DNA of 64,000 nucleotides from the NCBI GenBank assembly GCA_033344895.1, contig JAWPMN010000001.1, forward strand, positions 4,573,962-4,637,961. Reading direction: 5' to 3'. The position numbers and the translations under genes are program-made. Under the pieces are notes generated by a model, which was given only the letters and a program-made list of their open reading frames with translations, searched no databases and was not told where the DNA came from. Below, piece after piece: positions 1-8,896 of the stretch (within the stretch, counting starts at the first letter, position 1; each line of letters begins with the position of its first letter). The DNA is from Alphaproteobacteria bacterium (lineage in GTDB: Bacteria > Pseudomonadota > Alphaproteobacteria > UBA8366 > Aestuariispiraceae).

Positions 1-16
1 GGTCTGCCTCCAGCAA

Positions 17-30
17 GGAAAAACGTTTCC
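17..30. promoter_or_regulatory. IclR-type operator candidate
   Basis: The segment reads GGAAA-N4-TTTCC, two perfect 5-bp inverted arms. It resembles the E. coli IclR site core (TGGAAATNATTTCCA). It lies 34 bases before the start of the IclR-family gene, so autoregulation is a reasonable inference, but there is no direct proof. Confidence 0.45.
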
Positions 31-63
31 ATGAAGGTAGTTTGAATGCCGGAGTTATGGTAG

Positions 64-897
64 GTGGGTGTTTCACCAAGTGAAACGACGAGATCGTCCT
101 TCGTGGCTGTAAAGACCATTGAAAGCCTGCGGCGCGGCCTGGCGGTATATGACCGGCTCCACCGGAAGGGCGCCAGCAGCCTCGCCACGCTCGCACGGGA
201 AACCGGGCTGCCGAAGGCCAGTCTACTGAGGCTTCTGGCCACCCTTCAGGAAGCCGGATGGATCGCCCGGCGCATCAATGACGGTCGCTACCTCCCCGCC
301 ACGACCGCGCGTCCGTCAACCGACATTCGGCAGTCGCTGCTGCACAGCGGAATGGCGGAAGTACAGGCGTTGAGCCGCGAGACCGGATTTCCGGCCGATC
401 TGGTCGCACTGACCCCGGTGCCCTCACTGGAAGTCGTCGACAGCACGCGCAAACGCGTCCCCGGTGGCGTCGACCCGCTCGTTGCCGGTTTCCGTCCGAG
501 TTTTCTCTTCTCTTCCCCCGGACGGGCGGTTCTGGCGTTCATGGATACGCGGGAGCGCAGCCGCATTCTGACTTACATCGAGGCCGCGGATTCGCCGGCA
601 ATTCGCTTTGAATTGACCAGCGGCCGACTGGAACGGGAATTGTCCGAGACCCGTCGGCGGGGATACGGAATCCGGGCTGCCGGCTATTGGCCGGACAGTT
701 CCGACTACGGCGCGGAGCCGATGGACATTTCCGTGCCGATCGCCCTCGAAAATCGCATCATCGGCGCGGTAAGCCTGGTCTGGCCGGCACGGGACCGGGA
801 TGCATCCTCCGTGGCGGCGGCCCATCTCGGCAGCCTGTCCGCCACGGCGCAGAGGATATCCCGTGCCGCCCTTTCAACCGCAGGGCAGATGGGATAG
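64..897 (+). CDS. IclR family transcriptional regulator
   Basis: This 277-aa cytoplasmic regulator has an N-terminal winged helix-turn-helix (about residues 15-75, with the VKTIESLRRGLAVYDRL and TGLPKASLLRLLATLQ segments) and a C-terminal IclR effector-binding GAF-like domain (about 95-265). The order and length are normal for the family, whose members usually control catabolic or transport operons in response to a small carbon compound. The chosen GTG start has GGAG nine bases upstream; a second GTG at 103 would begin nearer the usual N-terminus. If that second start is used, the dyad at 70-86 would fall in the leader. The ligand cannot be inferred because the nearest upstream genes are outside the window. 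Confidence 0.88.
   Translation: MGVSPSETTRSSFVAVKTIESLRRGLAVYDRLHRKGASSLATLARETGLPKASLLRLLATLQEAGWIARRINDGRYLPATTARPSTDIRQSLLHSGMAEVQALSRETGFPADLVALTPVPSLEVVDSTRKRVPGGVDPLVAGFRPSFLFSSPGRAVLAFMDTRERSRILTYIEAADSPAIRFELTSGRLERELSETRRRGYGIRAAGYWPDSSDYGAEPMDISVPIALENRIIGAVSLVWPARDRDASSVAAAHLGSLSATAQRISRAALSTAGQMG
70..86. promoter_or_regulatory. Perfect dyad at start of IclR gene
   Basis: GTTTCAC-CAA-GTGAAAC is a perfect 7-bp inverted repeat with a 3-bp spacer. It overlaps codons 3-8 of the annotated IclR-family gene, or lies just before it if the GTG at 103 is the real start. With the box at 17-30 it may form a two-site autoregulatory operator (inference). Confidence 0.4.
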
Positions 898-958
898 GGC
901 TGGAAGTTATGCGGGGTCATCGCCATATCGGCGATATCCGAACCCAATAGGTGTTTCC

Positions 959-1489
959 ATGTTCCTTATTCGCGGTCCGATCTGTGCGCTGGCCGCCTCG
1001 CTGTTCCTGATTGCCGCATCCCCCTCCGCATCCGCCCAGTCGACCGAAGGCGTGCGATGTGGAACGGCGGCAAGCCTGAGCTTCGTGCGTCAGACGGTCC
1101 AGCCGAAGCGTCATCTGGCCGGCATGATCATGGGCATGGCGCAGCAAACACCGACCTTCAATGCCACGCTGGCCGAAGCCCAACAAAGGGGATACGGGCA
1201 GCAGTTGATCGGCTTCTACCAGAAACTTCTGGACCAGTCCCTGCTGATGCTTACCCCGTCCTGGGAATGCAATATGGCGGCGGCCTACTCCGCACATCTG
1301 ACCGACGAACAACTGACGTCGCTGGCCGCAGAGCGCCAGATGTCGCCGGCCTTTCCCGATCTGCAAAGCGTGAAGCCTCAGATCGACCTGCAGATGCGTC
1401 AGAAATCGGAAGGGATCCTTCGGGAAGCGGTGACGGAGCTTCTGTCGGGCGGGGTCCAGTTCGTGAAGGCACGCCGCAGCCGAAACTAG
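959..1489 (+). CDS. Secreted hypothetical protein
   Basis: This is a 176-aa protein with a clear Sec signal peptide (about residues 1-24: basic start, hydrophobic core, cleavage near SASA-QS). The mature part is mostly helical with two cysteines (in VRCGTAAS and WECNMAAAY), which could form a disulfide. I do not recognise a family; the overall pattern recalls small periplasmic DUF-type helical proteins. It starts 61 bases after the IclR gene and reads the same way, so they may be co-transcribed. The ATG at 959 was chosen because it begins the signal peptide; the frame is open further upstream but without a signal sequence. Confidence 0.65.
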   Translation: MFLIRGPICALAASLFLIAASPSASAQSTEGVRCGTAASLSFVRQTVQPKRHLAGMIMGMAQQTPTFNATLAEAQQRGYGQQLIGFYQKLLDQSLLMLTPSWECNMAAAYSAHLTDEQLTSLAAERQMSPAFPDLQSVKPQIDLQMRQKSEGILREAVTELLSGGVQFVKARRSRN

Positions 1490-1490
1490 C

Positions 1491-2303
1491 TCACCCGATC
1501 TGCGGGTAGCCCCGGCTTTCGGCTTCCGCTTTCATGGTCAGGATCGGGGCATAGTCGTCGAAACCTGCCGCCTTCATCCCCTTAATCAGCAGGGCAGCCC
1601 GGACATCGCCCAGATCCGGGTCCTCGGCCGCGTCCAGTACCGCTTCCTGAATGCGGCGAACCTGCGATGGCGTGGCATCGATCCGCACTGCATACGGCAA
1701 GGCAGGAGCCTTGCGCGTCCACTGCACCACTTCCAGCTCGTCTGTTGCCTCAGGACGGACCCGTTGCAGCAAAGCCCAGGTGACGCTGTCGATCGCGGCG
1801 ATGTCGGCGCGGCCCCGTCGGACCGCCTCGGCCGAATGGGCATGGCCTCCGCTGTACAGAAAATCGGCGAAGAACCGGCCTGCCTCCGCCAGCGGCGCCA
1901 CGGCATGGCGCAATGCATTCATGCCGGAATGGGAATTGGCGTTGTTCACGACAGCACGCTTGCCGCGCAGATCGTTCAGGGTCGCGATCCGGTCGGATCG
2001 GCGGACAACAAGGGCACTGGAATACAGCCCGGCCTCACACCCTTCGCAATCGTAATGCGGCGTTGCCACCGGCTGAAGATAATCCTTCAGCTCCGTCATC
2101 AGGGGATAACCGCAGGTCTGGGTCAGCATAAGGGCTGGATCGCGCCAAAGCGCCTCGGCGTCTTCAACCCGTGTCAGGCTTTCCGGGACCGCCTCGACAC
2201 CATGCCGGCGAAGATGCGCGGCAAGGCCATCCCACCACGCGTCCGTCGCGTCGGTCAGTTCGGGCAGATCGTATTGCGGCAGGCTGGCAAAAGGCGCTGT
2301 CAT
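1491..2303 (-). CDS. PhnD/SsuA-like periplasmic-binding-fold protein without signal peptide
   Basis: This 270-aa protein has the fold pattern of PhnD-type phosphate/phosphonate ABC-transporter binding proteins. A first lobe ends in LTQTCGYPLM, the LNDLRGKRAVVNNANSHSGMN segment is typical of the hinge and ligand loop, and a second lobe contains RRGRADIAAIDSVTWAL. There is no signal peptide and no permease or ATPase nearby, so it is probably a cytoplasmic ligand-binding protein and not a transporter subunit (inference). Its ATG shares one base with the murA stop codon (TGATG), implying translational coupling to murA. Convergent with the upstream secreted protein, whose stop lies one base away. 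Confidence 0.75.
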   Translation of the reverse strand: MTAPFASLPQYDLPELTDATDAWWDGLAAHLRRHGVEAVPESLTRVEDAEALWRDPALMLTQTCGYPLMTELKDYLQPVATPHYDCEGCEAGLYSSALVVRRSDRIATLNDLRGKRAVVNNANSHSGMNALRHAVAPLAEAGRFFADFLYSGGHAHSAEAVRRGRADIAAIDSVTWALLQRVRPEATDELEVVQWTRKAPALPYAVRIDATPSQVRRIQEAVLDAAEDPDLGDVRAALLIKGMKAAGFDDYAPILTMKAEAESRGYPQIG

Positions 2304-3577
2304 CAACCGGCGACGCGCTCGATCACGGCACCGCAGGCGGCCAGTTTCTCATCCAGTCGTTCATACCCGCGGTCGAGATGATAGATCCGGTTCACGAAGG
2401 TCTCTCCCTGGGCTGCCAGTCCGGCAATCACCAGCGCCACCGAGGCCCGCAGGTCCGTCGCCATGACCGGCGCGCCGGTCAACCGGGGAACCCCGCGAAC
2501 CATGGCGGAACGGCCATGCAGATTGATGCTGGCCCCCATGCGGTTCAGCTCCGGGACATGCATGAAGCGGTTCTCGAAAATCGTTTCGGTCACCATGGAC
2601 GCGCCCTGTGCCGTGGACAGAAGCGCCATCATCTGGGCCTGCAGATCGGTCGGGAAGCCGGGATAGGGTTCCGTCATCACGTCTGTCCCGATGAGCGCCC
2701 CGCATCGGATGCGCATGCCGTCGGGCACGCGGTCGACGATTACGCCCGCCGCCTCCATCGCAGAAATTGCGGCCCCCAGCGTTTCCGGCCGGGCACCGAC
2801 CAGCGTCGCATCGCCGCGCGTCGCCGCGACGGCCATGGCATAGGTGCCGGTCTCGATGCGATCCGGCATGACGGCGTGTTCGGCACCATGCAGTGTATCA
2901 ACGCCTTCGATCTCGATCGTGTCACTGCCGGCTCCGGAAATCTTTGCCCCCATGGCCTTGAGGCAATCGGCCAGGTCGACGATCTCAGGCTCCCGCGCGG
3001 CATTGATCAGGCGCGTGGTTCCGCGCGCCAGGCTTGCCGCCATCATCAGGTTTTCGGTGGCGCCTACGGAGACGAAGGGGAAGGTCACGTCGGCACCCGT
3101 CAGGCCACACGGCGCTTCAGCCATGATGTAGCCGCCGTCCAACTCGATCTCGGCGCCCAGAAGCTGCAGGCCCTTGAGGTGCAGGTCCACAGGCCGCGTT
3201 CCAATGGCGCAACCACCCGGCAGCGATACCCGCGCTTTCCCATGCTTCGCCAGAAGCGGCCCCAGCACCAGAACCCCGGCACGCATCTTTCGGACGATGT
3301 CGTATTCGGCGACCGTGTTGTTCAGCGTCCCGGCGTTCAGCGACAGACGCTGCGGCGCGGCATCGCCTTCCGGCGCATCGAAGCGTACATCGATCCCAAG
3401 GCTCTCCAGCAACTGCGCTGTGGTGCGGATGTCGGCCAGGCGCGGCACATTCAAAAGCGTCAGCACCCCGTCGGTCAGGATTGACGCGCACATGAGCTTC
3501 AACGCCGAATTCTTGGCGCCGCCGATGCGGATTTCACCCTTCAGCGGCGTCCCGCCGACGATCCTGATCTTATCCAT
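2303..3577 (-). CDS. murA: UDP-N-acetylglucosamine 1-carboxyvinyltransferase
   Basis: MurA transfers enolpyruvate from PEP to UDP-GlcNAc, the first committed step of peptidoglycan synthesis, in the cytoplasm. The 424-aa protein begins MDKIRIVGG and has the conserved substrate-binding GGAKNSAL segment near residue 20. The active-site loop is [12 protein letters not shown], with the PEP-binding cysteine that is the fosfomycin target. Length matches the family (about 420-430). An in-frame ATG at 3667, preceded by AGAGAGG on the minus strand, would add 30 residues; it has the better ribosome site, whereas the start given here matches homologues. It is translationally coupled to the PhnD-like gene downstream. 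Confidence 0.96.
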   Translation of the reverse strand: MDKIRIVGGTPLKGEIRIGGAKNSALKLMCASILTDGVLTLLNVPRLADIRTTAQLLESLGIDVRFDAPEGDAAPQRLSLNAGTLNNTVAEYDIVRKMRAGVLVLGPLLAKHGKARVSLPGGCAIGTRPVDLHLKGLQLLGAEIELDGGYIMAEAPCGLTGADVTFPFVSVGATENLMMAASLARGTTRLINAAREPEIVDLADCLKAMGAKISGAGSDTIEIEGVDTLHGAEHAVMPDRIETGTYAMAVAATRGDATLVGARPETLGAAISAMEAAGVIVDRVPDGMRIRCGALIGTDVMTEPYPGFPTDLQAQMMALLSTAQGASMVTETIFENRFMHVPELNRMGASINLHGRSAMVRGVPRLTGAPVMATDLRASVALVIAGLAAQGETFVNRIYHLDRGYERLDEKLAACGAVIERVAG

Positions 3578-3798
3578 GCCACCCGACTTTCCGGTCGCCG
3601 CCAATTGGGTTTCGGTCGGCGCGACAATGTTGTCCTGGAACGCATTATTCAGATCATGGGGTGACATGGAAACCTCTCTGCGGAGCCTGTTCTTCGGTTG
3701 GACCGGGCGGCCTGCCCGGCGGTCCCTGGACATACGCGTTCATCTGGACGGTCATGAAGGCCGAAACGGGGCGAATTCGGGGCGAAGGGCCGCGGCAG

Positions 3799-3987
3799 TC
3801 AGTCGGTCGGGTCCGAACCGCCGCCGCCCCCGGCACCCTCGTCGGGAAGACTAGACGATTCGCCCTGCGTCTCCTGCCGTCGTGCGCGTTGCTGCGCCTT
3901 TCGGCGGGCCAGATTCGCGCGCAACTTTTCGGCCTGTCGATCAAGGCGGGCCTGTTCGCTGTCGGAGAGTTTGCGGCCTTTCGTCAT
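3799..3987 (-). CDS. Small basic conserved hypothetical protein
   Basis: This is a 62-aa, highly charged protein: a helical Lys/Arg/Gln-rich N-terminal half (SDSEQARLDRQAEKLRANLA, then RRKAQQRARR) and a disordered tail with a Gly run ending in DPTD. I recall small Arg-rich proteins of this kind next to murA in alphaproteobacteria but know of no assigned function. A longer frame begins at 4047; the ATG at 3987 gives the compact conserved-looking part. It reads in the same direction as murA and may lead its transcript. Confidence 0.6.
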   Translation of the reverse strand: MTKGRKLSDSEQARLDRQAEKLRANLARRKAQQRARRQETQGESSSLPDEGAGGGGGSDPTD

Positions 3988-4125
3988 GCACCGGAAATGC
4001 CGCTCCACGGCGGTGAAGTCAAGCGGCGCACCTTCGCCCTTGCACACCCCCCGACGCTATGGCATAAGCGCGCCCGCTTGGGCAGGGAACGTCGGATTCT
4101 CGACATTCCTTCCGCCATCCAAGAA

Positions 4126-4200
4126 GCTGCCGTAGCTCAGGGGTAGAGCACTCCCTTGGTAAGGGAGAGGCCGAGAGTTCAATTCTCTCCGGCAGCACCA
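4126..4200 (+). tRNA. tRNA-Thr (GGT anticodon)
   Basis: A complete cloverleaf can be folded. The acceptor stem is GCTGCCG/CGGCAGC, the D-arm GCTC/GAGC, the anticodon stem CTCCC/GGGAG with loop TTGGTAA (anticodon GGT at 4158-4160), and the T-arm GAGAG/CTCTC with loop TTCAATT. The terminal ACCA is encoded in the DNA. No integrase or direct repeat of the 3' end was seen beside it, so it does not look like an occupied attachment site. Confidence 0.97.
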
Positions 4201-4724
4201 TGTTTCCTACAATTGATCCTTCCGGGTTTCCGATTGCCCCTGCTAGACTAGCTGGGCTATACTTGCGTAGACGTCACTCCACAAACCAAACTTTTCCCTG
4301 CTCTATAAGAAGAAAGTAATGAAGATAGAGTTATCTTCATTCATTCATCTAAGATCGAGCTTAACTTTAGTTTCTGAACTTCAAATGATCGCTTTTTCGA
4401 AGCCCGCTACAGCGCCTTCGCATCGTGTTTCGGGACCCGGAACCGAATCCGGGTTTGGCTGAAAAACATGCCGGCGGCCATCCTGATTGCGACCCTGCCG
4501 CTGTTCCTGATCTCACAGGCGGGCATGGTGATCCGCGACCTTTGCCTGTTCCGCCTTTCCTCTCTGAAAGGAGCGGCCGCGGCAATCGGCGGCATGCGTT
4601 CCATATTGCGACAACGCACCCGGGTTCAATCCGCCCGACGGGTGGGCGTTTCAAAGATCATTCGACCGATGGCGATTTCGCCGCACCTGCTGATCGCGCG
4701 AGCGCCGGTGTCGAGGCCGGTCGA
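4201..4724. other. Intergenic region after tRNA-Thr, no gene assigned
   Basis: This holds an AT-rich part (about 4200-4400, unlike its surroundings) with one perfect hairpin at 4319-4340, then a GC-rich part with only short unconvincing open frames on both strands. I see no recognisable protein domain. The composition change suggests degraded or foreign DNA downstream of the tRNA, but no repeat boundaries support that. Confidence 0.4.
4319..4340. repeat. Perfect 9-bp hairpin in AT-rich DNA
   Basis: ATGAAGATA and TATCTTCAT flank a 4-base loop. There is no T-tract directly after the stem, so it is not a standard intrinsic terminator. It is followed by a short run of ATTC/TTCA steps. Confidence 0.4.
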
Positions 4725-5243
4725 TCAGAGCGCACCATAGGCGGCCGTGAATCCGCGCAGCGAAATCCGGACGGATATCGGCTGCTCCGGACGGGCCGCG
4801 GACCTGATCGTCACGATGGCGAAAAGCCCACGCCTCATCGCTTCGATCTGATCCGCTGTCAGCGCCAGATTGGACACACATCCTGCCCGGGCACAGAAAT
4901 CGTAGGCAAAGCGCAACTGCTCGCCATTATCGACCTGGAACAGCAATCCTTCCGGAAGCGCCGTTCCCAATGGAACCACCGCCGTGGCGCCGGCCGGCGC
5001 GGGCGCATCGGATGCCAGTCGAATCAGGCTGAACTCCACCATCGGCCGACCGCGATCATCCACCGCGGTCTGGATCATGTAGCAATCTTCGGGTTTGGCG
5101 GAGCTGCAGCGAATGTCCCAGTCGCCATGGCTTTCGCGAAGCACTTCCGTCGTCGCCCCTTCCGCGCTCTGCGCAAGCGCCGGAAGACCCGAAAATCCGA
5201 TCAGGGACATCAGTCCCAGTACGGTGAGAATTCGAATGAGCAT
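4725..5243 (-). CDS. Invasion-associated locus B (IalB) family protein
   Basis: This 172-aa periplasmic protein has a Sec signal peptide (about residues 1-25, cleavage near ALAQ). The mature domain matches IalB: GDWDIRCS, EDCYMIQTAVD, a central GLLFQVDNG, and paired cysteines in FCARAGCVSN. IalB was named in Bartonella but is widespread in free-living alphaproteobacteria, so a virulence role is not implied. Length is typical. It stands alone between the tRNA gap and a small coiled-coil protein on the same strand. Confidence 0.85.
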   Translation of the reverse strand: MLIRILTVLGLMSLIGFSGLPALAQSAEGATTEVLRESHGDWDIRCSSAKPEDCYMIQTAVDDRGRPMVEFSLIRLASDAPAPAGATAVVPLGTALPEGLLFQVDNGEQLRFAYDFCARAGCVSNLALTADQIEAMRRGLFAIVTIRSAARPEQPISVRISLRGFTAAYGAL

Positions 5244-5357
5244 ATCGGCACCCGGAGCGGATTGAGAAGGTATCCGCTCTACACTAACCGCGGGGCGCCG
5301 CGCAATAAACCCGCCCCATTCCGCGTGGGAACGGCATCCGGGGATGTGTCCGCCGCC

Positions 5358-5588
5358 TCAGCCGCCCGGCTGGAAATCCTTGGGCGCGTACCAGATCTTC
5401 TGCTGATGGATCCGACCGAGCAGACCGCGCAATTGCTGAATTTCGTTCTGCAGGTTCGATACTTCGGGCTTGTCGCCCCCCGCCGACAGCACACGACGGG
5501 ATAGATCGCCGACACGCTGTGTCAGGGATGCTTCGATGCGGTCGATATCCTGAATATCCAGTTCGAAATGGGTCCGATATTTCGGCAT
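5358..5588 (-). CDS. Small coiled-coil hypothetical protein
   Basis: This is a 76-aa soluble protein. Residues about 8-60 are strongly helical with heptad-like spacing (DIDRIEASLTQRVGDLSRRV and EVSNLQNEIQQLRGLLGRI), and it ends in a Trp/Tyr/Pro-rich tail (KIWYAPKDFQPGG). It probably forms a coiled-coil dimer. No family name is recognised. GC3 is high in this frame, which supports coding. Confidence 0.65.
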   Translation of the reverse strand: MPKYRTHFELDIQDIDRIEASLTQRVGDLSRRVLSAGGDKPEVSNLQNEIQQLRGLLGRIHQQKIWYAPKDFQPGG

Positions 5589-5977
5589 AGTCGTCAGGTC
5601 CGGTTCTGCAGAGAGATGCGGTCGGTCGCGCCAACCGATTGTGCAGTGCGAGATATACCTGGACTCGGTGCGAACTCAACAGATTTTTTTCGTAAGCGAC
5701 CGTAAATGCCGTTTCTGCGACCAACCAGTGGTCGTGATTGGATTTGATGCGCCAGAGGTGCCGGGATACCAATACGGCAAGGGTAGCGCTCTTCGGCAGA
5801 TTGGTTTTTGAAGCGGCTGTCCCTTGGGTAACCGATTGCGATTCTGGGGCGAATGGCAGCACCGAATATCTGATGTTTCCCGATCGGTGCGGGATATTCT
5901 ACTTCTGTCGAAGAATGCGTTAAGCTCGGCGTTGGCCGGTTGGTCACAGCGGGTTTCAGTATGGGGGCGATACCGAA
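5589..5977. other. Intergenic region before the SLC13-type permease
   Basis: A gap of 389 bases with no convincing frame. It contains one T-tract (ATTTTTTT near 5683-5690). The permease promoter presumably lies in the right half, but no strong -35/-10 pair stands out. Confidence 0.35.
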
Positions 5978-7834
5978 ATGGAACTGACCGATGTGAAGAC
6001 CCTGGAGATGATCCTGGTCTTCATTCTGATTGCCGGTACCCTTTATCTGTACGCGACCGAAAAACTGGCGCTGGAGGTCACCTCCCTCGCGGTGATCTGT
6101 GCGCTGATGGTGGTTTTCCACCTGATTCCGGTCCCGGGACCGGATGGCGACAACCTGCTGGACGCCCACAAGCTGCTGACCGGCTTTGCCAATCCCGCCA
6201 TGTTGACGGTGCTGGCGCTGCTGATACTCGGCGAAGGCCTGAACCGGACCGGCGCCCTGGATTCGGCGGCGACCGTCGTCTACGCAGCCGCCAAAGGACG
6301 TCCGACGGCGGCGATTGGAATGGCGCTGCTGCTGGTTGGCGCTGTCTCTGCGGTGCTGAACAACATCCCGGTCGTCGTGCTGTTCATCCCCATCATGCAG
6401 GCACTTGCCGTCCGGTCGAACCGCAGCGCGGGGCGCTACATGATGCCCCTCAGTTTCGCTGCGATCCTGGGCGGCATGACGACCCTGATCGGCTCGTCCA
6501 CCAACCTCTTGGTGTCGAGCGCCATGATCGAATTGGGCGAGGAGGGCTTCGACTTCTTCAGTTTCACCATTCCGGGACTCGTCGTAGCCGGTGCCGGCAT
6601 GGTCTATGTTATCCTGATCCTGCCGAAGCTGCTGCCGGACCGGGAAGGCGAGACCGGCGGTGCCCAGCGCGAGGCGAAGCAGTTCAAGGCACAGATCACC
6701 GTTCGGCGCGGCAGTGTGCTGGAAGGAATGACGCCGTCCGCCGGTTTCTTTCCGGGCCTGCCGGGCATCACCGTCCTGTCGATCGAGCGCGGCGACGAGA
6801 GCTTCACCCCGCCCTATGAGGACATTCCACTGCAGCGTGATGACATCCTGATCGTCGCCGCGACGCGGGATCGCCTGCTGCAGTTCCACAAGGACAATCC
6901 GAAATCCCTGACGCCGGAAATCATGTCCGGCAGCGGCATGGCGCGCATGATCGATGCCGATGCACGTTGGCGGTCCGGTGCCCAGTCGGTTGCGGAAGTG
7001 ATGGTGACCCCCGGGTCTCGGATGGTCGGACGCACATTGGATACGATCGGATTCCGGTATCGCCACGATTGTGTCGTCCTGGGCATCGAGCGGCGCATCC
7101 GCATGCCGCGCACGCGCCCGACGGAGATCCCGCTCGAACCGGGCGACATCCTGCTGATTCAGGGGCGCCGAGCGGATATCGAGGCCCTGCGCGGCAGTCA
7201 GGAAGTCGTCCTGCTGGAGTGGTCGGCGGAGGATCTGCCGCAGCCGCACCATGCAAAGCGGGCGGGGTTGATCTTTTTCGCAACCGTCGGGTCGGCGGCG
7301 ACCGGCCTTCTTCCAACGGAAGTCGCCACCCTGTCCGGTGCCGCGGCCATGGTGATCTCCGGCGCCCTGAGTGCGGAGGAGGCAATCCGCGCCATCGATC
7401 ACAAGATCATCCTGCTGATCGCCGCCGCCTTGGCACTTGGCGCAGCAATGCAAGCGACCGGCGGCGCGGCCTTCCTGGCCCACGGTCTTGTGGTACTGCT
7501 GGGCGAGTCCAGCCCGGCGGTGGTCCTGTCCGGCTTCTTCCTGCTGACCGCCGTGCTGGCGAATGTCCTATCGACCAAGGCTACGGCGGTCCTCTTCACA
7601 CCGATCGCAGTCGCGATCGCCCACGACATCGGTGTGCCGGCGGAGGCCTTCGCGGTTGCCGTGGTTTTCGCAGCGAACTGTTCCTTCGGCAGTCCGGTCG
7701 GCTACCAGACCAATCTGCTGGTCATGGCGCCCGGCGGATACAAGTTCAAGGATTTCATCCGGGCCGGCACGCCGCTGCTGCTGATCTGCTGGATCGCCTT
7801 CAGTCTTTTCGCCCCGTTCTGGTTCGGCCTTTAA
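5978..7834 (+). CDS. SLC13-family permease with two RCK_C (TrkA-C) domains
   Basis: This 618-aa inner-membrane protein belongs to the ArsB/NhaD-like ion-transporter superfamily. About six transmembrane helices come first (1-215; FANPAMLTVLALLILGEGL and the LNNIPVVVLF hairpin motif). Two soluble RCK_C regulatory domains follow (about 225-310 and 320-405), then more helices with the second inverted repeat motif (LANVLSTKATAVLFTPIA, SFGSPVGYQTNLLVMAPG). Members move anions such as sulfate, di- and tricarboxylates or related solutes; the substrate here is unknown. It ends 33 bases before the amidoligase gene and is probably co-transcribed with it, so it may carry that pathway's substrate or product (inference). 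Confidence 0.9.
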   Translation: MELTDVKTLEMILVFILIAGTLYLYATEKLALEVTSLAVICALMVVFHLIPVPGPDGDNLLDAHKLLTGFANPAMLTVLALLILGEGLNRTGALDSAATVVYAAAKGRPTAAIGMALLLVGAVSAVLNNIPVVVLFIPIMQALAVRSNRSAGRYMMPLSFAAILGGMTTLIGSSTNLLVSSAMIELGEEGFDFFSFTIPGLVVAGAGMVYVILILPKLLPDREGETGGAQREAKQFKAQITVRRGSVLEGMTPSAGFFPGLPGITVLSIERGDESFTPPYEDIPLQRDDILIVAATRDRLLQFHKDNPKSLTPEIMSGSGMARMIDADARWRSGAQSVAEVMVTPGSRMVGRTLDTIGFRYRHDCVVLGIERRIRMPRTRPTEIPLEPGDILLIQGRRADIEALRGSQEVVLLEWSAEDLPQPHHAKRAGLIFFATVGSAATGLLPTEVATLSGAAAMVISGALSAEEAIRAIDHKIILLIAAALALGAAMQATGGAAFLAHGLVVLLGESSPAVVLSGFFLLTAVLANVLSTKATAVLFTPIAVAIAHDIGVPAEAFAVAVVFAANCSFGSPVGYQTNLLVMAPGGYKFKDFIRAGTPLLLICWIAFSLFAPFWFGL

Positions 7835-7867
7835 ATTGCCGCGGCGCCCCCTACATCCCTTGATGTT

Positions 7868-8896
7868 GTGACGGGCATTCCGACCAAATCCGCAATCACG
7901 CCACCGCCCAGTCCGGAGGGACCGGACGGCGCGTTCCGCCGTGTCGGGCTGGAGTTCGAATTCGCTGCCTTGCGCCCCCGGGACGCGGCGGAACTGGTGC
8001 GTAAGCGCTTCGGCGGTGAAATCCGTCAGAACAGCCCCCATCGTTACACGATAGAAGACAGCAATCCGGCCCCTTTCCGGGTCGAACTGGACGCGCAATA
8101 CGTCCATCCCAACGACCGCCTGCGAGAGGTCGACCCGACCCGCCCCTGGTTATCCGATCTGGTGGAATGGATTCGCGAGCTTGATGCCGAAACCAGTCGA
8201 ATCCTGGGCGATCTGGCCGGAGACCTCGTCCCGTGCGAGATCGTTGCCCCGCCGATCGAATGGCCGCGTCTGATGGAGATGGAAACCCTTTACCGGGATC
8301 TCGGCCAGGCCGGCGCCGCCGGCACGGACGAGGGGCTGCTCTATGCTTTCGGCCTTCACCTCAATGTCGAGACGACGGGCGAGGATGTAGCGGACATCCT
8401 GCCGACTATGCAGGCCTATCTGCTGCTGAGCCCTTGGCTGCGCAGCGATATTCGGGTCGATGGAACCAGACGTGCCTTCCCGTATATCGACCCCTTCCCG
8501 ACCTCTTATCTGCGGCATGTCTGTCGGGCGGACTATTCACCAGACCTTAAAGGATTGATTGCCGATTATCTGTCGTTCAACAACACCAGAAATCGGGAAC
8601 TGGACATGCTGCCCCTGTTTGCACATCTGCGCGGAGAGCAGGTGCGGGCCGTCATCGACGATCCGCGGATCAAGCCACGCCCGACCTATCACTGGCGCCT
8701 TCCCAACACGCTGTTCTCTGAAAACCACGCAGGCCCCATCGCAGAATGGCGCCGATGGCTGGCGGTGGAGCGTCTCGCGAGCGACAGAAGCGCTCTGGAA
8801 TCGGCGTGTCGGACGTTCCAGACCCTGTCGACCTTTCCCCTGTCCGGCGATCTGGCCCGTTTCTCTGAAAGTCTGGGCGCGGAGTACCGGTTATGA
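7868..8896 (+). CDS. Amidoligase family protein (COOH-NH2 ligase)
   Basis: This 342-aa soluble protein has the glutamine-synthetase-like fold of the amidoligase family. The opening GLEFEFAAL (E-x-E metal ligands) and RVELDAQYV strands, and the later FGLHLNVET segment, fit the ATP/metal site. These enzymes are predicted to join a carboxylate to an amine with ATP, making amides or isopeptides. The start is GTG at 7868. Its TGA overlaps the ATG of the next gene (ATGA), a class I amidotransferase, and this pairing is described for the family. The substrate is not known; small peptides or cell-surface glutamyl compounds are the usual proposals. Confidence 0.85.
   Translation: MTGIPTKSAITPPPSPEGPDGAFRRVGLEFEFAALRPRDAAELVRKRFGGEIRQNSPHRYTIEDSNPAPFRVELDAQYVHPNDRLREVDPTRPWLSDLVEWIRELDAETSRILGDLAGDLVPCEIVAPPIEWPRLMEMETLYRDLGQAGAAGTDEGLLYAFGLHLNVETTGEDVADILPTMQAYLLLSPWLRSDIRVDGTRRAFPYIDPFPTSYLRHVCRADYSPDLKGLIADYLSFNNTRNRELDMLPLFAHLRGEQVRAVIDDPRIKPRPTYHWRLPNTLFSENHAGPIAEWRRWLAVERLASDRSALESACRTFQTLSTFPLSGDLARFSESLGAEYRL

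Noticed and set aside
4126..4400. tRNA-Thr as an integration site for an island
   Set aside because: The DNA after the tRNA is AT-rich, but no integrase, direct repeat of the tRNA 3' end or mobile gene was found there; the accessory region starts 17 kb away.
5594..7483. A 629-codon minus-strand frame opposite the SLC13-type permease
   Set aside because: Low-complexity Gln/His/Arg-rich translation with no motifs; antisense of a clear membrane transporter.
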